Assembly (NCBI GenBank): GCA_017416145.1
Contig: JAFQDD010000023.1
Span: 149,181 to 213,180 of the forward strand
Direction of reading: 5' to 3'
DNA: 64,000 nucleotides
From: Spirochaetaceae bacterium
GTDB lineage: Bacteria > Spirochaetota > Spirochaetia > Treponematales > Treponemataceae
The translations under genes were made by a program, and so were the position numbers. Shown in pieces: positions 35,701-43,359 of this stretch. Positions within the stretch are counted from its first letter, which is position 1; each line of letters opens with the position of its first letter. The notes beneath the pieces are model-generated. The model had not been told where the DNA came from and did not search any database. It saw only the letters and a program-made list of their open reading frames with translations.

Positions 35701-35884
35701 AATCAAGAATGATAAGACTCCACTCAACTATGTAGCGTTTTTCACTAATTGAAAGAGGGATAATCAATTCATCTTGAATACCATCATTATTTGGAGAAAT
35801 AAATAATGTTTTTGCCTCTTGAGAAAAAATCATTGAGGAACAAAAAATTGTTAAAAATAGTAAACTAAAAAAAGATTTTTTCAT
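32777..35884 (-). CDS. Large exported protein with FlgD-type Ig repeats and OmpA C-terminus
   Basis: A 1035-residue envelope protein. ATG at 35884 has AAGGAA upstream and starts a signal peptide ending SSMIFSQ. The body has at least seven units spaced about 105-110 residues, marked by ISPNNDG, FSPNGDN, FSPDGDG, FSPNADK, FSPNADG, FAPNNDG and FSPDNDG (about residues 24, 262, 368, 471, 578, 681, 790), each followed by a W-x-G-x-D/N (FlgD-like Ig) segment such as WDGKDSNG. From about residue 915 there is an OmpA-type peptidoglycan-binding domain (TIEGHANNVSG, LSEARANYVKDVL, GGRQPVAARDD, NRRVEFILN). It should span from the cell surface or periplasm to the peptidoglycan. The barrel gene directly upstream is a likely partner. 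Confidence 0.88.
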   Translation of the reverse strand: MKKSFFSLLFLTIFCSSMIFSQEAKTLFISPNNDGIQDELIIPLSISEKRYIVEWSLIILDSEGNVVRTIGNKEKRPENITVKNFFQSLFAKKEGVTIPESVMWNGILDSGEVASDGKYFYYVTATDDNGNVGKTPVYEITVDNTEPSVEVVPPSESSKIFGGGGKPNITIKQSGSVEDLWTGTITDVAGNVVRTWTWENASPENLVWDGKNDFGVAVPEGVYTYRLTSTDKAGNILEPTVVSNIIYDAIPRSVNMTIKDSPFSPNGDNVKDTLAITPVMSNATGLISWKIETLDKAGKILKAWKGTTEPPTVFDYDGKDSNGIVLADGDYQLKYQAQFNNGQESVITRNFSIDKTAPSAFVKTDNSIFSPDGDGRLDTIEIFQETSKEKAWFAEILDATGKVVKSYEYGEIPPASITWDGTTSENQINDGFYTYKLFATDLAGNVGQAITNTFELNTGTTEVLLSVSEKAFSPNADKVKDSIIFTPQIKTSSAIVEYKLAVLDKDGNTVKTFADKRALPKSFTWNGTSDNGTLCPDGNYTAKLDTLSKNGSESSVSTQSFELDTVYPEAKVEVPYLVFSPNADGRKDVMPLTISSSAENLWQGQILNPEGLVVKSYSWTGAASSFDWDGCDEAGNTVENGKYSFVIATTDSAGNATKVEIKDILLDNTTVKAYLTAEYDSFAPNNDGFRDEQIFSVMVTPTENISAWKFDIKDLDGNIVRSWSNLDSKDVPATIKWNGADVNGLVQEGFFTGNLFVEYEKGDVTAVQSSSFICSVTAPQIAVKTATGSNTEYFSPDNDGYADDLFIMLTGNDVVPFTNWSFEINDPQNGKNFYKISGKNTITERMIWDGRSNSGELVQSATDYPYKFTVTNELGLSSTVSGIIPVDVLVIRVGDKLKIQVPSIIFRSDEADFVGKDVDPKNGLDKDKIDNNNRVLKRIAEILNKFKDYNVTIEGHANNVSGTEEEETIDTVMYGKALVPLSEARANYVKDVLVGFGVDVSRLTTVGVGGRQPVAARDDKDNWWKNRRVEFILNK

Positions 35885-35904
35885 ATTATTTCCTTTTTCC
35901 TCAC

Positions 35905-36945
35905 TTACCATAAGTTGATTTCTGGTGCATTTGTATCTTTCAAGCCAAGATGGGCAGTAACTCCAACTGAAGCTGCGTGAACACCGTTATAAAGATTTCT
36001 ATATCCCATAGATGGAACAATTTCGCTTTGTTGCCAACCTTGTTTTGCTAAGAAAGAATCATCTTTTGTATTTACGCCAATTTTTACGCTTAATGAAACA
36101 CTTGGCATTAATGACGCTGTTTTTGCAGCAATTTCTCTTACATTAAGTTCGTGTCCGATTTTTAGACGTACAACATCCATAAAAGCAACTTGAACACCTG
36201 TATTCATCACAAGATTTTGGAAAGTTGGAAAGCTCATATCCAAAGACATACCTAATTTTATCTTTTCAGCAGAAAGCAATGTTCCAGCAATTCCAAAATG
36301 CGGTGTAAACGGACTTGGGAATGCAGAAGTTTTTTTGTCAGTATACAATGAAGAATCAGTTTCAGGATTGTAACCATATCCGATAGAAGTGATTGCAGCT
36401 CCAAGTCTAATATCTTTCAAAAATGGTAACCATTTGATTTTTCCAATTCCGTAAGTAAATCCCAAATCAAGATTTGCTGAAATTGCAGAGCCAAAACCAA
36501 GAGCTAAATCAGCTCCCACAGAAAGTTCATCTGAAATATCTTTTGCAAAACCAGCTCGTGTTACAAAATTAGTTCCAAAATCAAAATAGTCAATTTTAGA
36601 TGAAATGCAGTACAAAGAACCAGTAAATACCCCATATTTAGAAGGGATAATTGCACCCATATGTCCTGCAAATCCAACTTTTGACTCTCCCTTGTTAGCA
36701 ATTAAACCAGTCAAAGAAAAATCCACTACAATTCGTTGTTCTGTTGCAGTTAAGGCAGGATTTATTGCAATATGAGCTGCATTTGTATAAGGCAAAGCTC
36801 CTCCAGCAACAGAAGCTCCATCTGTTAAAACTTCAGGAGAAGCAAATTGATATAAATCCTCTCCCCCGTTTGATGGATTAAATGCAAATATTGTAAGAGG
36901 AATACTTACAAAAAGTATAATAATACCAAATATTCGCTTGTTCAT
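35905..36945 (-). CDS. Outer-membrane barrel, PorV/UPF0164-like
   Basis: A 346-residue exported protein with a signal peptide (FGIIILFVSIPLTIFAF) followed by a region with SVAGGALPYTNAAHIAINPA, the N-P-A pattern of UPF0164/PorV-like barrels. Alternating strands rich in Gly, Ser and aromatics fill the rest. It ends 20 bases before the FlgD-Ig/OmpA gene, in one operon. The pairing of a PorV-like barrel with a large repeat protein recalls secretion or surface-anchoring modules, but that is inference. Confidence 0.75.
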   Translation of the reverse strand: MNKRIFGIIILFVSIPLTIFAFNPSNGGEDLYQFASPEVLTDGASVAGGALPYTNAAHIAINPALTATEQRIVVDFSLTGLIANKGESKVGFAGHMGAIIPSKYGVFTGSLYCISSKIDYFDFGTNFVTRAGFAKDISDELSVGADLALGFGSAISANLDLGFTYGIGKIKWLPFLKDIRLGAAITSIGYGYNPETDSSLYTDKKTSAFPSPFTPHFGIAGTLLSAEKIKLGMSLDMSFPTFQNLVMNTGVQVAFMDVVRLKIGHELNVREIAAKTASLMPSVSLSVKIGVNTKDDSFLAKQGWQQSEIVPSMGYRNLYNGVHAASVGVTAHLGLKDTNAPEINLW

Positions 36946-37182
36946 TTTTCCTCCAATTTTTAAAATTCCTAAGCAATTTATTTATTTTAAAATAATTTCA
37001 AGCATATATATGATTGTAAAATGTTTTTTAATGTATTTCAACTTCTTTGACATTTTTTTATCGATTGTAAAGCAAATTTATATCAATTTAGTTTTTGGAA
37101 AGTTACAATTTTTCGTTATTTTCCAATTATTGTTCTTAAATTAAACTTGAATATCTACAAAACTGTTTATAAAATATATATT

Positions 37183-38523
37183 ATGAAGACCCATACATTT
37201 AAAGGTGGAATTCATCCATCAGAAATGAAGGAATTGGCAAAAGATAGTGAATTACGTAGTGCATTTCCTTCTACAAATTTAGTTTGGATTCCTGTAACAC
37301 AAGGTGGAGCTCCAAATACTCCAATTGTAAAAGCAGGAGACGTGGTAAAGCGTGGTCAAGTTATCGCTTGTTCTGACGCTTTTATGTCAGCACCAGTTCA
37401 TGCTTCTATTTCTGGAACTGTAAAAAAAATCGAAAATAGAACTGTAACTGGAAATCTTGATGCTCCTTGTATTTGTATTGAAAGTGATAATCAAAATACA
37501 GAAGAATTTATGAGCGTTTTAGATCCTTTTTCACTTTCTCCAGAAGAAGTTGTTAAAAGAATTAAGGAAGCTGGTATCGTTGGAATGGGTGGAGCTGCTT
37601 TCCCAACCCATGTTAAACTTAGTCCTCCAAAAGATAAAGAAATTGACTGTGTTTTAGCAAATGCCGCAGAATGTGAACCTTATCTTACTGTAGACTATCG
37701 CACAATGCTTGAAATGCCAGAAAAACTTGTGGATGGTCTTGCAATTTGTGTTCACGCTGTAAACGCAAAAGCTGGAATCATTGTAATAGAAGATAACAAA
37801 ATTGATGTTGTTCCTGTTTTACAAGATGCTATTGAAAAAGCAAATCTTTCTGAAAAAATCGGCATCACAGTTTGTAAAACAAAATATCCTCAAGGTGGAG
37901 AAAAAACTCTTGTAAAGGCTGCCCTAAACAGAGAAATCCCTGCTGGAAAACTTCCTGCTGATTGTGGATGTGTAATTGATAACGTAGGAACTTTAGTGGC
38001 AATTTCAGATGCTTTCCGTCTTGGGAAACCTCTAATCGATAGAAGTTTTACAGCTTCTGGCTTAGCTTGTGAAAATCCATGCAATTTAACTGTTCCAGTT
38101 GGAACTTTGGTTGGAGATTTGATTCCAGAAGTTATCCAGCTAAAAGAAGGTGTTTCAAAAATTATTTCTGGCGGTCCAATGATGGGCTTTGCTATGGTAA
38201 ATGCAAACTTCCCAGTTCAAAAAAACACATCTGGAATTCTTTTCTTAACAGAAAAAGAAGCTCCTATCGCTGAAGAAGATCCATGTATCAACTGTGGTCG
38301 CTGTACAAAAGCTTGTCCTAGCATTTTATCTCCAGTTCTTATGAACAAAGCTTTAATCGCAAATGATATTGAAGAAGCAAAATTCTATGGTCTAATGGAC
38401 TGTATCGAATGTGGTTCTTGTGCTTGGATTTGCCCTGCTCATATTAAGCTAACTCAAAGATTTAGAATTGGTAAAAATATTGTTAGAGCAGAAATGGCTA
38501 AAAATAAAAACGGAGGTAAATAA
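37183..38523 (+). CDS. rnfC: Rnf complex subunit RnfC
   Basis: A 446-residue peripheral subunit of the ion-pumping ferredoxin:NAD+ oxidoreductase, binding FMN/NADH and two [4Fe-4S] clusters. HTFKGGIHPSEMKELAKDS is the typical start; then GMGGAAFPTHVKLSP, ANAAECEPYLTVDYR, TKYPQGGEKTL, and the cluster motifs CINCGRCTKACP and CIECGSCAWICP. ATG at 37183 begins the conserved domain; the longer frame upstream is unsupported. First gene of the six-gene order C-D-G-E-A-B found in clostridia and other anaerobes. Confidence 0.97.
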   Translation: MKTHTFKGGIHPSEMKELAKDSELRSAFPSTNLVWIPVTQGGAPNTPIVKAGDVVKRGQVIACSDAFMSAPVHASISGTVKKIENRTVTGNLDAPCICIESDNQNTEEFMSVLDPFSLSPEEVVKRIKEAGIVGMGGAAFPTHVKLSPPKDKEIDCVLANAAECEPYLTVDYRTMLEMPEKLVDGLAICVHAVNAKAGIIVIEDNKIDVVPVLQDAIEKANLSEKIGITVCKTKYPQGGEKTLVKAALNREIPAGKLPADCGCVIDNVGTLVAISDAFRLGKPLIDRSFTASGLACENPCNLTVPVGTLVGDLIPEVIQLKEGVSKIISGGPMMGFAMVNANFPVQKNTSGILFLTEKEAPIAEEDPCINCGRCTKACPSILSPVLMNKALIANDIEEAKFYGLMDCIECGSCAWICPAHIKLTQRFRIGKNIVRAEMAKNKNGGK

Positions 38524-39549
38524 GTGGCTTCTACAAACGAAATCAATCTTTCATCAAGTCCTCACTCATTTTCAAAATTAGGCACTGGAAACACAATGCT
38601 TATGGTGATTATTGCCTTGCTTCCATTGTGTGTAAAAGGTGTTTTCCTTTATGGATTAAGTGCTTTTTTAGTAATATTAACTTCTATAATAAGTTGTGTT
38701 GCTGCTGAAGCATTGTTCCAACTTGCTACAAAACAAAAAATCCGTACAAAAGATTGTTCTGCTATTGTAACTGGTATTTTATTGGCTTTAGTTTGTCCTC
38801 CATCAGTTCCTCTTTGGCAAGTTGCTTTAGGTGGTATTTTTGCAATTATCGTTGCAAAAGAATTTTTTGGTGGAATTGGTGCAAACGTGTTTAACCCAGC
38901 TTTGGCAGGTCGTGCTTTTATGTTTGTAAGTTTTCCAACAACAATGGGTGCAACTTGGCTAAATCCAACAAACGGAACTGTAATCAGTTATGCTTCAGCC
39001 CAAAGTTCTGCTACCAGTGCAGCAACAAGTGTTGCAGCCGCTCCAGTGGTTGACGCTGTTTCATCATCAACACTTTTAAGTCGCATTAACGAAGCTGAAT
39101 TAACAACTCAAAATTACTTGGATTTTTTCCTAGGAAACAGAGCTGGTTGTATCGGTGAATCATCAATTATCCTAATTTTACTTGCATTTATTTTCCTTTC
39201 TGTAACACAAATTATTGATTGGAAAATTCCTCTAACAATGGTTGCTACAGTTGTAATTGCAACTTTAATTGCTGGTGGCGATGTTCTAATGTCAGTTATG
39301 GCAGGTGGTTTACTTTTCGGTGCTGTTTTTATGATTACAGACTACGCCACAACTCCAGTTACAATGTGGGGAAGAATCATTTTTGCCTTTGGATGTGGAT
39401 TAATTACATTCCTAATCAGACAATTTGGTGGATATCCAGAAGGTGTAATGTTCAGTATTTTGATAATGAATGCTGTAGCTCCTTTCCTAAATCGTATTGT
39501 TCCAAGAAAATATGGTTATGGTAAACAAAAAAAGGCAGGTACAAAATGA
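38524..39549 (+). CDS. rnfD: Rnf complex subunit RnfD
   Basis: A 341-residue integral membrane subunit carrying covalently bound FMN. It starts with GTG immediately after the rnfC stop, with GGAGG in the last codons of rnfC. Signatures: SSSPHSFSKLGTGNTMLMVI, GGIGANVFNPALAGRAFMF, and the transmembrane run MSVMAGGLLFGAVFMITDYATTP. The FMN-attachment Thr lies in this last block. About 8-9 transmembrane helices. Confidence 0.96.
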   Translation: MASTNEINLSSSPHSFSKLGTGNTMLMVIIALLPLCVKGVFLYGLSAFLVILTSIISCVAAEALFQLATKQKIRTKDCSAIVTGILLALVCPPSVPLWQVALGGIFAIIVAKEFFGGIGANVFNPALAGRAFMFVSFPTTMGATWLNPTNGTVISYASAQSSATSAATSVAAAPVVDAVSSSTLLSRINEAELTTQNYLDFFLGNRAGCIGESSIILILLAFIFLSVTQIIDWKIPLTMVATVVIATLIAGGDVLMSVMAGGLLFGAVFMITDYATTPVTMWGRIIFAFGCGLITFLIRQFGGYPEGVMFSILIMNAVAPFLNRIVPRKYGYGKQKKAGTK

Positions 39550-40097
39550 AAGAAATGCTTAAACTTGGCTTAACCCTTGCTATTTTTGCAGCCGTTGCTT
39601 GTGTTGCTTTGGCTTTTGTAAATAACCTAACAGCACCTACAATCGCAAAAGTAGAACAAGAAAAAGCAAATGCTGGTATGAAAACAGTTTTTGCAGATGC
39701 TGATACTTTTGAAGAAGTAGCTGGATTTACCTCAACTGTAGAAAACGGCGTTACAATCGACAAAGTTTGTTATGCAATCAAAAATGGTGCAAAAGTCGGT
39801 GTAGTAGTTCAAGCAACAGGAAATACTTACGACAAAGCTACAATTCTTGTGGGAATAAATGCTGACAAAGTAATTACAGGTATCAATTTCCTTGCAATTT
39901 CAGATACTCCTGGCTTCGGTCAAAAAGCAACTGAACCAGCTTTCTATGAACAATTTGCTGGATTAAGTGCAACAAAAGCACTTGTTCCTGGAACAGACTT
40001 TGACGGAATTAGTGGTGCAACAATCACAACTGATGGTGTTGCAACTATCGTTTCAGAAGCTGCAAAAATCGGTGTTGAATATTTAGCCGCACTATAA
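39546..40097 (+). CDS. rnfG: Rnf complex subunit RnfG
   Basis: A 183-residue subunit with one N-terminal transmembrane helix and an extracytoplasmic FMN-binding domain. The FMN is bound to a threonine in GISGATITTDGV. Also visible: LAISDTPGFGQKATEPAFYEQF, a conserved block of the family. It overlaps rnfD by four bases (ATGA). Confidence 0.95.
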   Translation: MKEMLKLGLTLAIFAAVACVALAFVNNLTAPTIAKVEQEKANAGMKTVFADADTFEEVAGFTSTVENGVTIDKVCYAIKNGAKVGVVVQATGNTYDKATILVGINADKVITGINFLAISDTPGFGQKATEPAFYEQFAGLSATKALVPGTDFDGISGATITTDGVATIVSEAAKIGVEYLAAL

Positions 40098-40107
40098 GGA
40101 TAAAACC

Positions 40108-40704
40108 ATGAAAAAATATTTAAACATTTTTACAAACGGCTTAATCAAAGAAAATCCACTTCTTGTAATTATGATTGGATTGTGTTCTTCATTAGCTGTT
40201 ACAACTTCCTTAGCAAACGGCTTTGGAATGGGCTGTGCTATGACTTTCGTTCTTGTAATGAGTGAAATCATTATCAGTCTTTTTAGAAAATTGATTCCAG
40301 ATTCAATCCGTATTCCAATTTTCATTATCGTAATTGCATCTTTTACAACTATTGTAGACTTATTGATGCAGGCTTTTTTACCAGCCTTGTCAGAAGCTAT
40401 GGGTGTTTTCATTCCACTTATCGTTGTAAACTGTATTATTATGGGACGTGTTGAATCTTTCGCTTCAAAAAGAACTGTTGGAGAGTCCTTGTTAGATGCC
40501 TTAGGTATGGGGTTAGGATATCTATGGGTTCTTTGCGGAATCTCAATTGTAAGAGAACTTTTAGGTAGCGGAACAATTTTAGGATTCTCAATCCTTCCAG
40601 AACAATACACAATGGCTTTCTTCTCAAGAGCACCAGGTGGATTCTTTGTATTTGGTATGTTTATCGCTGTAACACAAGCTATTAAAAAAGGAGCAAAAAA
40701 ATGA
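40108..40704 (+). CDS. rnfE: Rnf complex subunit RnfE
   Basis: A 198-residue integral membrane subunit, homologous to RnfA. Signatures: GLIKENPLLVIMIGLCSSLAV near the start, FIPLIVVNCIIMGRVESFASK (conserved Asn-Cys, cluster or ion path region) and SIVRELLGSGTILGF. About six transmembrane helices. Follows rnfG by 10 bases. Confidence 0.96.
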   Translation: MKKYLNIFTNGLIKENPLLVIMIGLCSSLAVTTSLANGFGMGCAMTFVLVMSEIIISLFRKLIPDSIRIPIFIIVIASFTTIVDLLMQAFLPALSEAMGVFIPLIVVNCIIMGRVESFASKRTVGESLLDALGMGLGYLWVLCGISIVRELLGSGTILGFSILPEQYTMAFFSRAPGGFFVFGMFIAVTQAIKKGAKK

Positions 40705-41279
40705 ACGAATACTTAAAAATCTTTCTTTCTTCAATGCTAGTGGATAACGTAATTCTTATTCAATTTTTGGCTCTTTGTCCTTTTATTGGAATGACATCTG
40801 ACACAGGAAAAGCTACAGGTATGGGGATTGCTACTTCTTTTGTTATGATTTTGGCTACAGCTGTAACTTGGCCAATTTATATGTTCATTCTAAAACCTCT
40901 TGAATTAGAATTTCTACAAACACTAATTTTCATCTTAGTTATTGCTTCATTGGTTCAATTAGTTGAATTTTATCTAAAGAAATCAGCTCCTGCTTTGTAT
41001 TCTTCAATGGGTGTTTACCTTGCTTTGATTACAACAAACTGTGCAATTTTAGCAGTTACTCTAAATGCGATTTCTAAAAATTACAATTTCCTAGAATCAA
41101 TCGTATATTCTCTTGGATCTGCTGGAGGATTTTTGCTATCTATGATTTTAATGAGTGGAATCCGCAAAAAAATGAAATCTGCACCAGTTCCAGACTTTGT
41201 AAAAGGAACCCCAATTCTATTTGTTGCAGCAGGTTTGCTCTCTCTAGCTTTTGGTGGATTTTCAGGATTGATTAAATAA
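40701..41279 (+). CDS. rnfA: Rnf complex subunit RnfA
   Basis: A 192-residue integral membrane subunit related to RnfE with inverted topology. Signatures: IFLSSMLVDNVILIQFLALCP, GVYLALITTNCAILAVTL and SLGSAGGFLLSMILMSGIR. It overlaps rnfE by four bases. The paired Cys of RnfA and RnfE (LALCP, TTNCA) are known to bind an intramembrane [2Fe-2S] cluster in this complex. Confidence 0.96.
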   Translation: MNEYLKIFLSSMLVDNVILIQFLALCPFIGMTSDTGKATGMGIATSFVMILATAVTWPIYMFILKPLELEFLQTLIFILVIASLVQLVEFYLKKSAPALYSSMGVYLALITTNCAILAVTLNAISKNYNFLESIVYSLGSAGGFLLSMILMSGIRKKMKSAPVPDFVKGTPILFVAAGLLSLAFGGFSGLIK

Positions 41280-41305
41280 GGCAACAAAGGAGATATAGAA
41301 AAGAA

Positions 41306-42118
41306 ATGAATACAATTTTATTAACACTTTTAGTTTCTGCAGTTATTGCCTTTGTTTTGGGTATTTTATTGGGATTTTTCAAAAAGTTGTTTTTTGTTCC
41401 AGTAGATGAAACAGTTGCAAAAATCCGAGATTGTTTACCAGGTGCAAACTGTGGTGGATGTGGATATCCAGGTTGTGACGGTTTTGCAGCCGCTTGTGCC
41501 GCAGGAAATGCCCCTGTAAATGGGTGTACTGCAGGAGGTGCTGAAGTTGCAAAAAATGTAGGTGCTGTTCTTGGAGTTGAAGCAGACGCTGCTAGATATG
41601 TTTGTTTAACAGCTTGTCGTGGAAGCAAAGAATGTGCATTACCAAAAGGCAATTACACAGGTGTAAAAACTTGTGCTGCTACAAAAACAGTTGGCATCAA
41701 CGGCGTAAAACAATGTGCTTTTGGCTGTCAAGGATTTGGAGATTGTGTTGCAGCATGTCCATTTGGTGCATTAAAAATCGGCGAAAATGGTTTGCCTGTT
41801 TTTGATTACGAGATTTGTACTGGATGTGGAGCTTGTGCAAAAGCTTGTCCACAAGGTTTAATCCAAAGAGTTCCATTTGAACGCCAAGGTGCTATTGCCC
41901 TTTGTTCAAACAGAAATCCAAATAAAGCAGCCATCTTAAAACAATGTAAAGCTGGTTGTATTAAATGTGGAAAATGTGAAAGAAACTGTTCACAACAAGC
42001 TATTAAATTGGAAAATGGTATACCTGTAGTGGATTACACAAAATGTAATTCTTGCGGGGAATGTGTTGCCGGTTGTCCAACAAAAGTTCTTGTTTTGCAA
42101 CAAGGTTATTTACAATAG
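41306..42118 (+). CDS. rnfB: Rnf complex subunit RnfB (ferredoxin-type)
   Basis: A 270-residue subunit that accepts electrons from ferredoxin. One N-terminal membrane helix, then the GGCGYPGCDGFAAAC cluster motif, and four further [4Fe-4S] motifs: CQGFGDCVAACP, CTGCGACAKACP, CIKCGKCERNCS and CNSCGECVAGCP. Cluster number is in the range known for anaerobes. Last gene of the operon; a terminator follows 30 bases on. Confidence 0.96.
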   Translation: MNTILLTLLVSAVIAFVLGILLGFFKKLFFVPVDETVAKIRDCLPGANCGGCGYPGCDGFAAACAAGNAPVNGCTAGGAEVAKNVGAVLGVEADAARYVCLTACRGSKECALPKGNYTGVKTCAATKTVGINGVKQCAFGCQGFGDCVAACPFGALKIGENGLPVFDYEICTGCGACAKACPQGLIQRVPFERQGAIALCSNRNPNKAAILKQCKAGCIKCGKCERNCSQQAIKLENGIPVVDYTKCNSCGECVAGCPTKVLVLQQGYLQ

Positions 42119-42145
42119 TTTAATATCAAAAAACAAACTTTATCA

Positions 42146-42175
42146 AAAGCTGTCTAATTTTAGGCAGCTTTTTTT
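42146..42175 (+). terminator. Terminator of the rnf operon
   Basis: AAAGCTGTC...GGCAGCTTTTTTT hairpin with T run, 28 bases after the rnfB stop. Confidence 0.82.
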
Positions 42176-42202
42176 ATGTCAAAATATTAACATTACAAAA
42201 AA

Positions 42203-42245
42203 AAGCAGGTTTTAACAGACATAAAAAATCCATTAAAACCTGCTT
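42203..42245 (-). terminator. Terminator of the nucleotidyltransferase gene
   Basis: Perfect 13-base stem AAGCAGGTTTTAA / TTAAAACCTGCTT; on the minus strand a T run follows. It lies 20 bases downstream of the stop at 42266. Confidence 0.85.
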
Positions 42246-42265
42246 AATATTAGTATTTGAAAAGA

Positions 42266-43180
42266 TTATTGTTTTTCCCAAAGGATTTCTGGATAGTAAC
42301 CACCAGCAATCTTTGCAGCAATTTCTTGCTTAACAATTTCTCTGTCTTCAGGATATGTCATACCAAACCATTTTTCTGGGCTTGAATAAAACTTGATTTT
42401 GCCTTTTCCGCTTGTAACAATTTGACTTGCAGCAGCTGGAAGTAAAGCTTCAGCTTTTTCGCTTGTAATATTATTTATCACAAAATCATCCCAGTAAGCG
42501 TGGAAAGTTTCAAAAGCCTTTTGTGAAAAACCAAATAAGTTCATAGAAACCCATTCTTTTCCAGAAAGTTCTTTCTTTTCTCCATCAAGTTCTGTAATTA
42601 CCTTGCTACCTTCATAGTAGATTTTTGTATTTTCTCTCATACTTTCAAGATAGCCCTCTTTTACTTCACAAACACCACGAGAAACAGAACCAGCCTTACT
42701 CATTGTGTTTTCCAAAATGTAGCCCACCATAGCGTGTTCTGTAGAATTTGCGTCTAAACCACTTAAATGTCCGTTCATGATTTTAAAAGCTTCACGACCA
42801 TAGTAATCATCTGCATTGATAACAGCAAAAGGTGAATTAATTGCTTGTTCTGCACACAACACAGCATGAATTGTTCCCCAAGGTTTTTTGCGTTCTGGGT
42901 TGATTTTTGCCAGTTGGTCAGCAGTAAAAATAGAATCTGGTGATTGGAAAACATATTCTGCATCAAAGTTTTTTGCAACTCTGTCAAAAAGTCTTTCTCT
43001 AAAATCTTTTTCAATATCTTTTCTAATGATATATACAACTTTTCCAAAGCCAGAAGCCTTTGCATCATAAGCTGCATAATCTAGCAAACATTCATCGTGT
43101 AAACCTACTGCACTAATTTGTTTTACACCACCGTAGCGGCTTCCCATTCCCGCAGCTAATACAACAAGTGTTGGTTTCAT
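42266..43180 (-). CDS. Sugar-phosphate nucleotidyltransferase
   Basis: A 304-residue nucleotidyltransferase with the NTP-binding start LVVLAAGMGSRYGGVKQ and the metal-site block FAVINADDYYGREAF. The overall layout is that of the NDP-sugar or LicC-like nucleotidyltransferases, which join a nucleoside triphosphate to a sugar phosphate or phosphocholine. The specific substrate cannot be told. No other envelope-polysaccharide genes surround it. Single gene with its own terminator. Confidence 0.82.
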   Translation of the reverse strand: MKPTLVVLAAGMGSRYGGVKQISAVGLHDECLLDYAAYDAKASGFGKVVYIIRKDIEKDFRERLFDRVAKNFDAEYVFQSPDSIFTADQLAKINPERKKPWGTIHAVLCAEQAINSPFAVINADDYYGREAFKIMNGHLSGLDANSTEHAMVGYILENTMSKAGSVSRGVCEVKEGYLESMRENTKIYYEGSKVITELDGEKKELSGKEWVSMNLFGFSQKAFETFHAYWDDFVINNITSEKAEALLPAAASQIVTSGKGKIKFYSSPEKWFGMTYPEDREIVKQEIAAKIAGGYYPEILWEKQ

Positions 43181-43359
43181 AAATTCTCCTACAAAAAAAT
43201 TTATATTTTTAGTAAAATACTGTAAAAATTATACATTATTTCATAAAAAAACTCTATGTCAAAATAAATAATTTAATATTTAATTGCGATATTTTAATTA
43301 ACTTGATAGAATAAAGATATATAGATTAGTTAAACATTTCAACAGTTTTGGGAGTTTCT

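Noticed and set aside
36946..37182. Possible riboswitch upstream of rnfC
   Set aside because: The gap is AT-rich with no recognised aptamer core or terminator/antiterminator pair; it probably only holds the divergent promoters.
41272..41652. 126-residue minus-strand frame opposite rnfB
   Set aside because: It lies entirely antisense to a well-identified gene, with no ribosome-binding site or recognisable motif.
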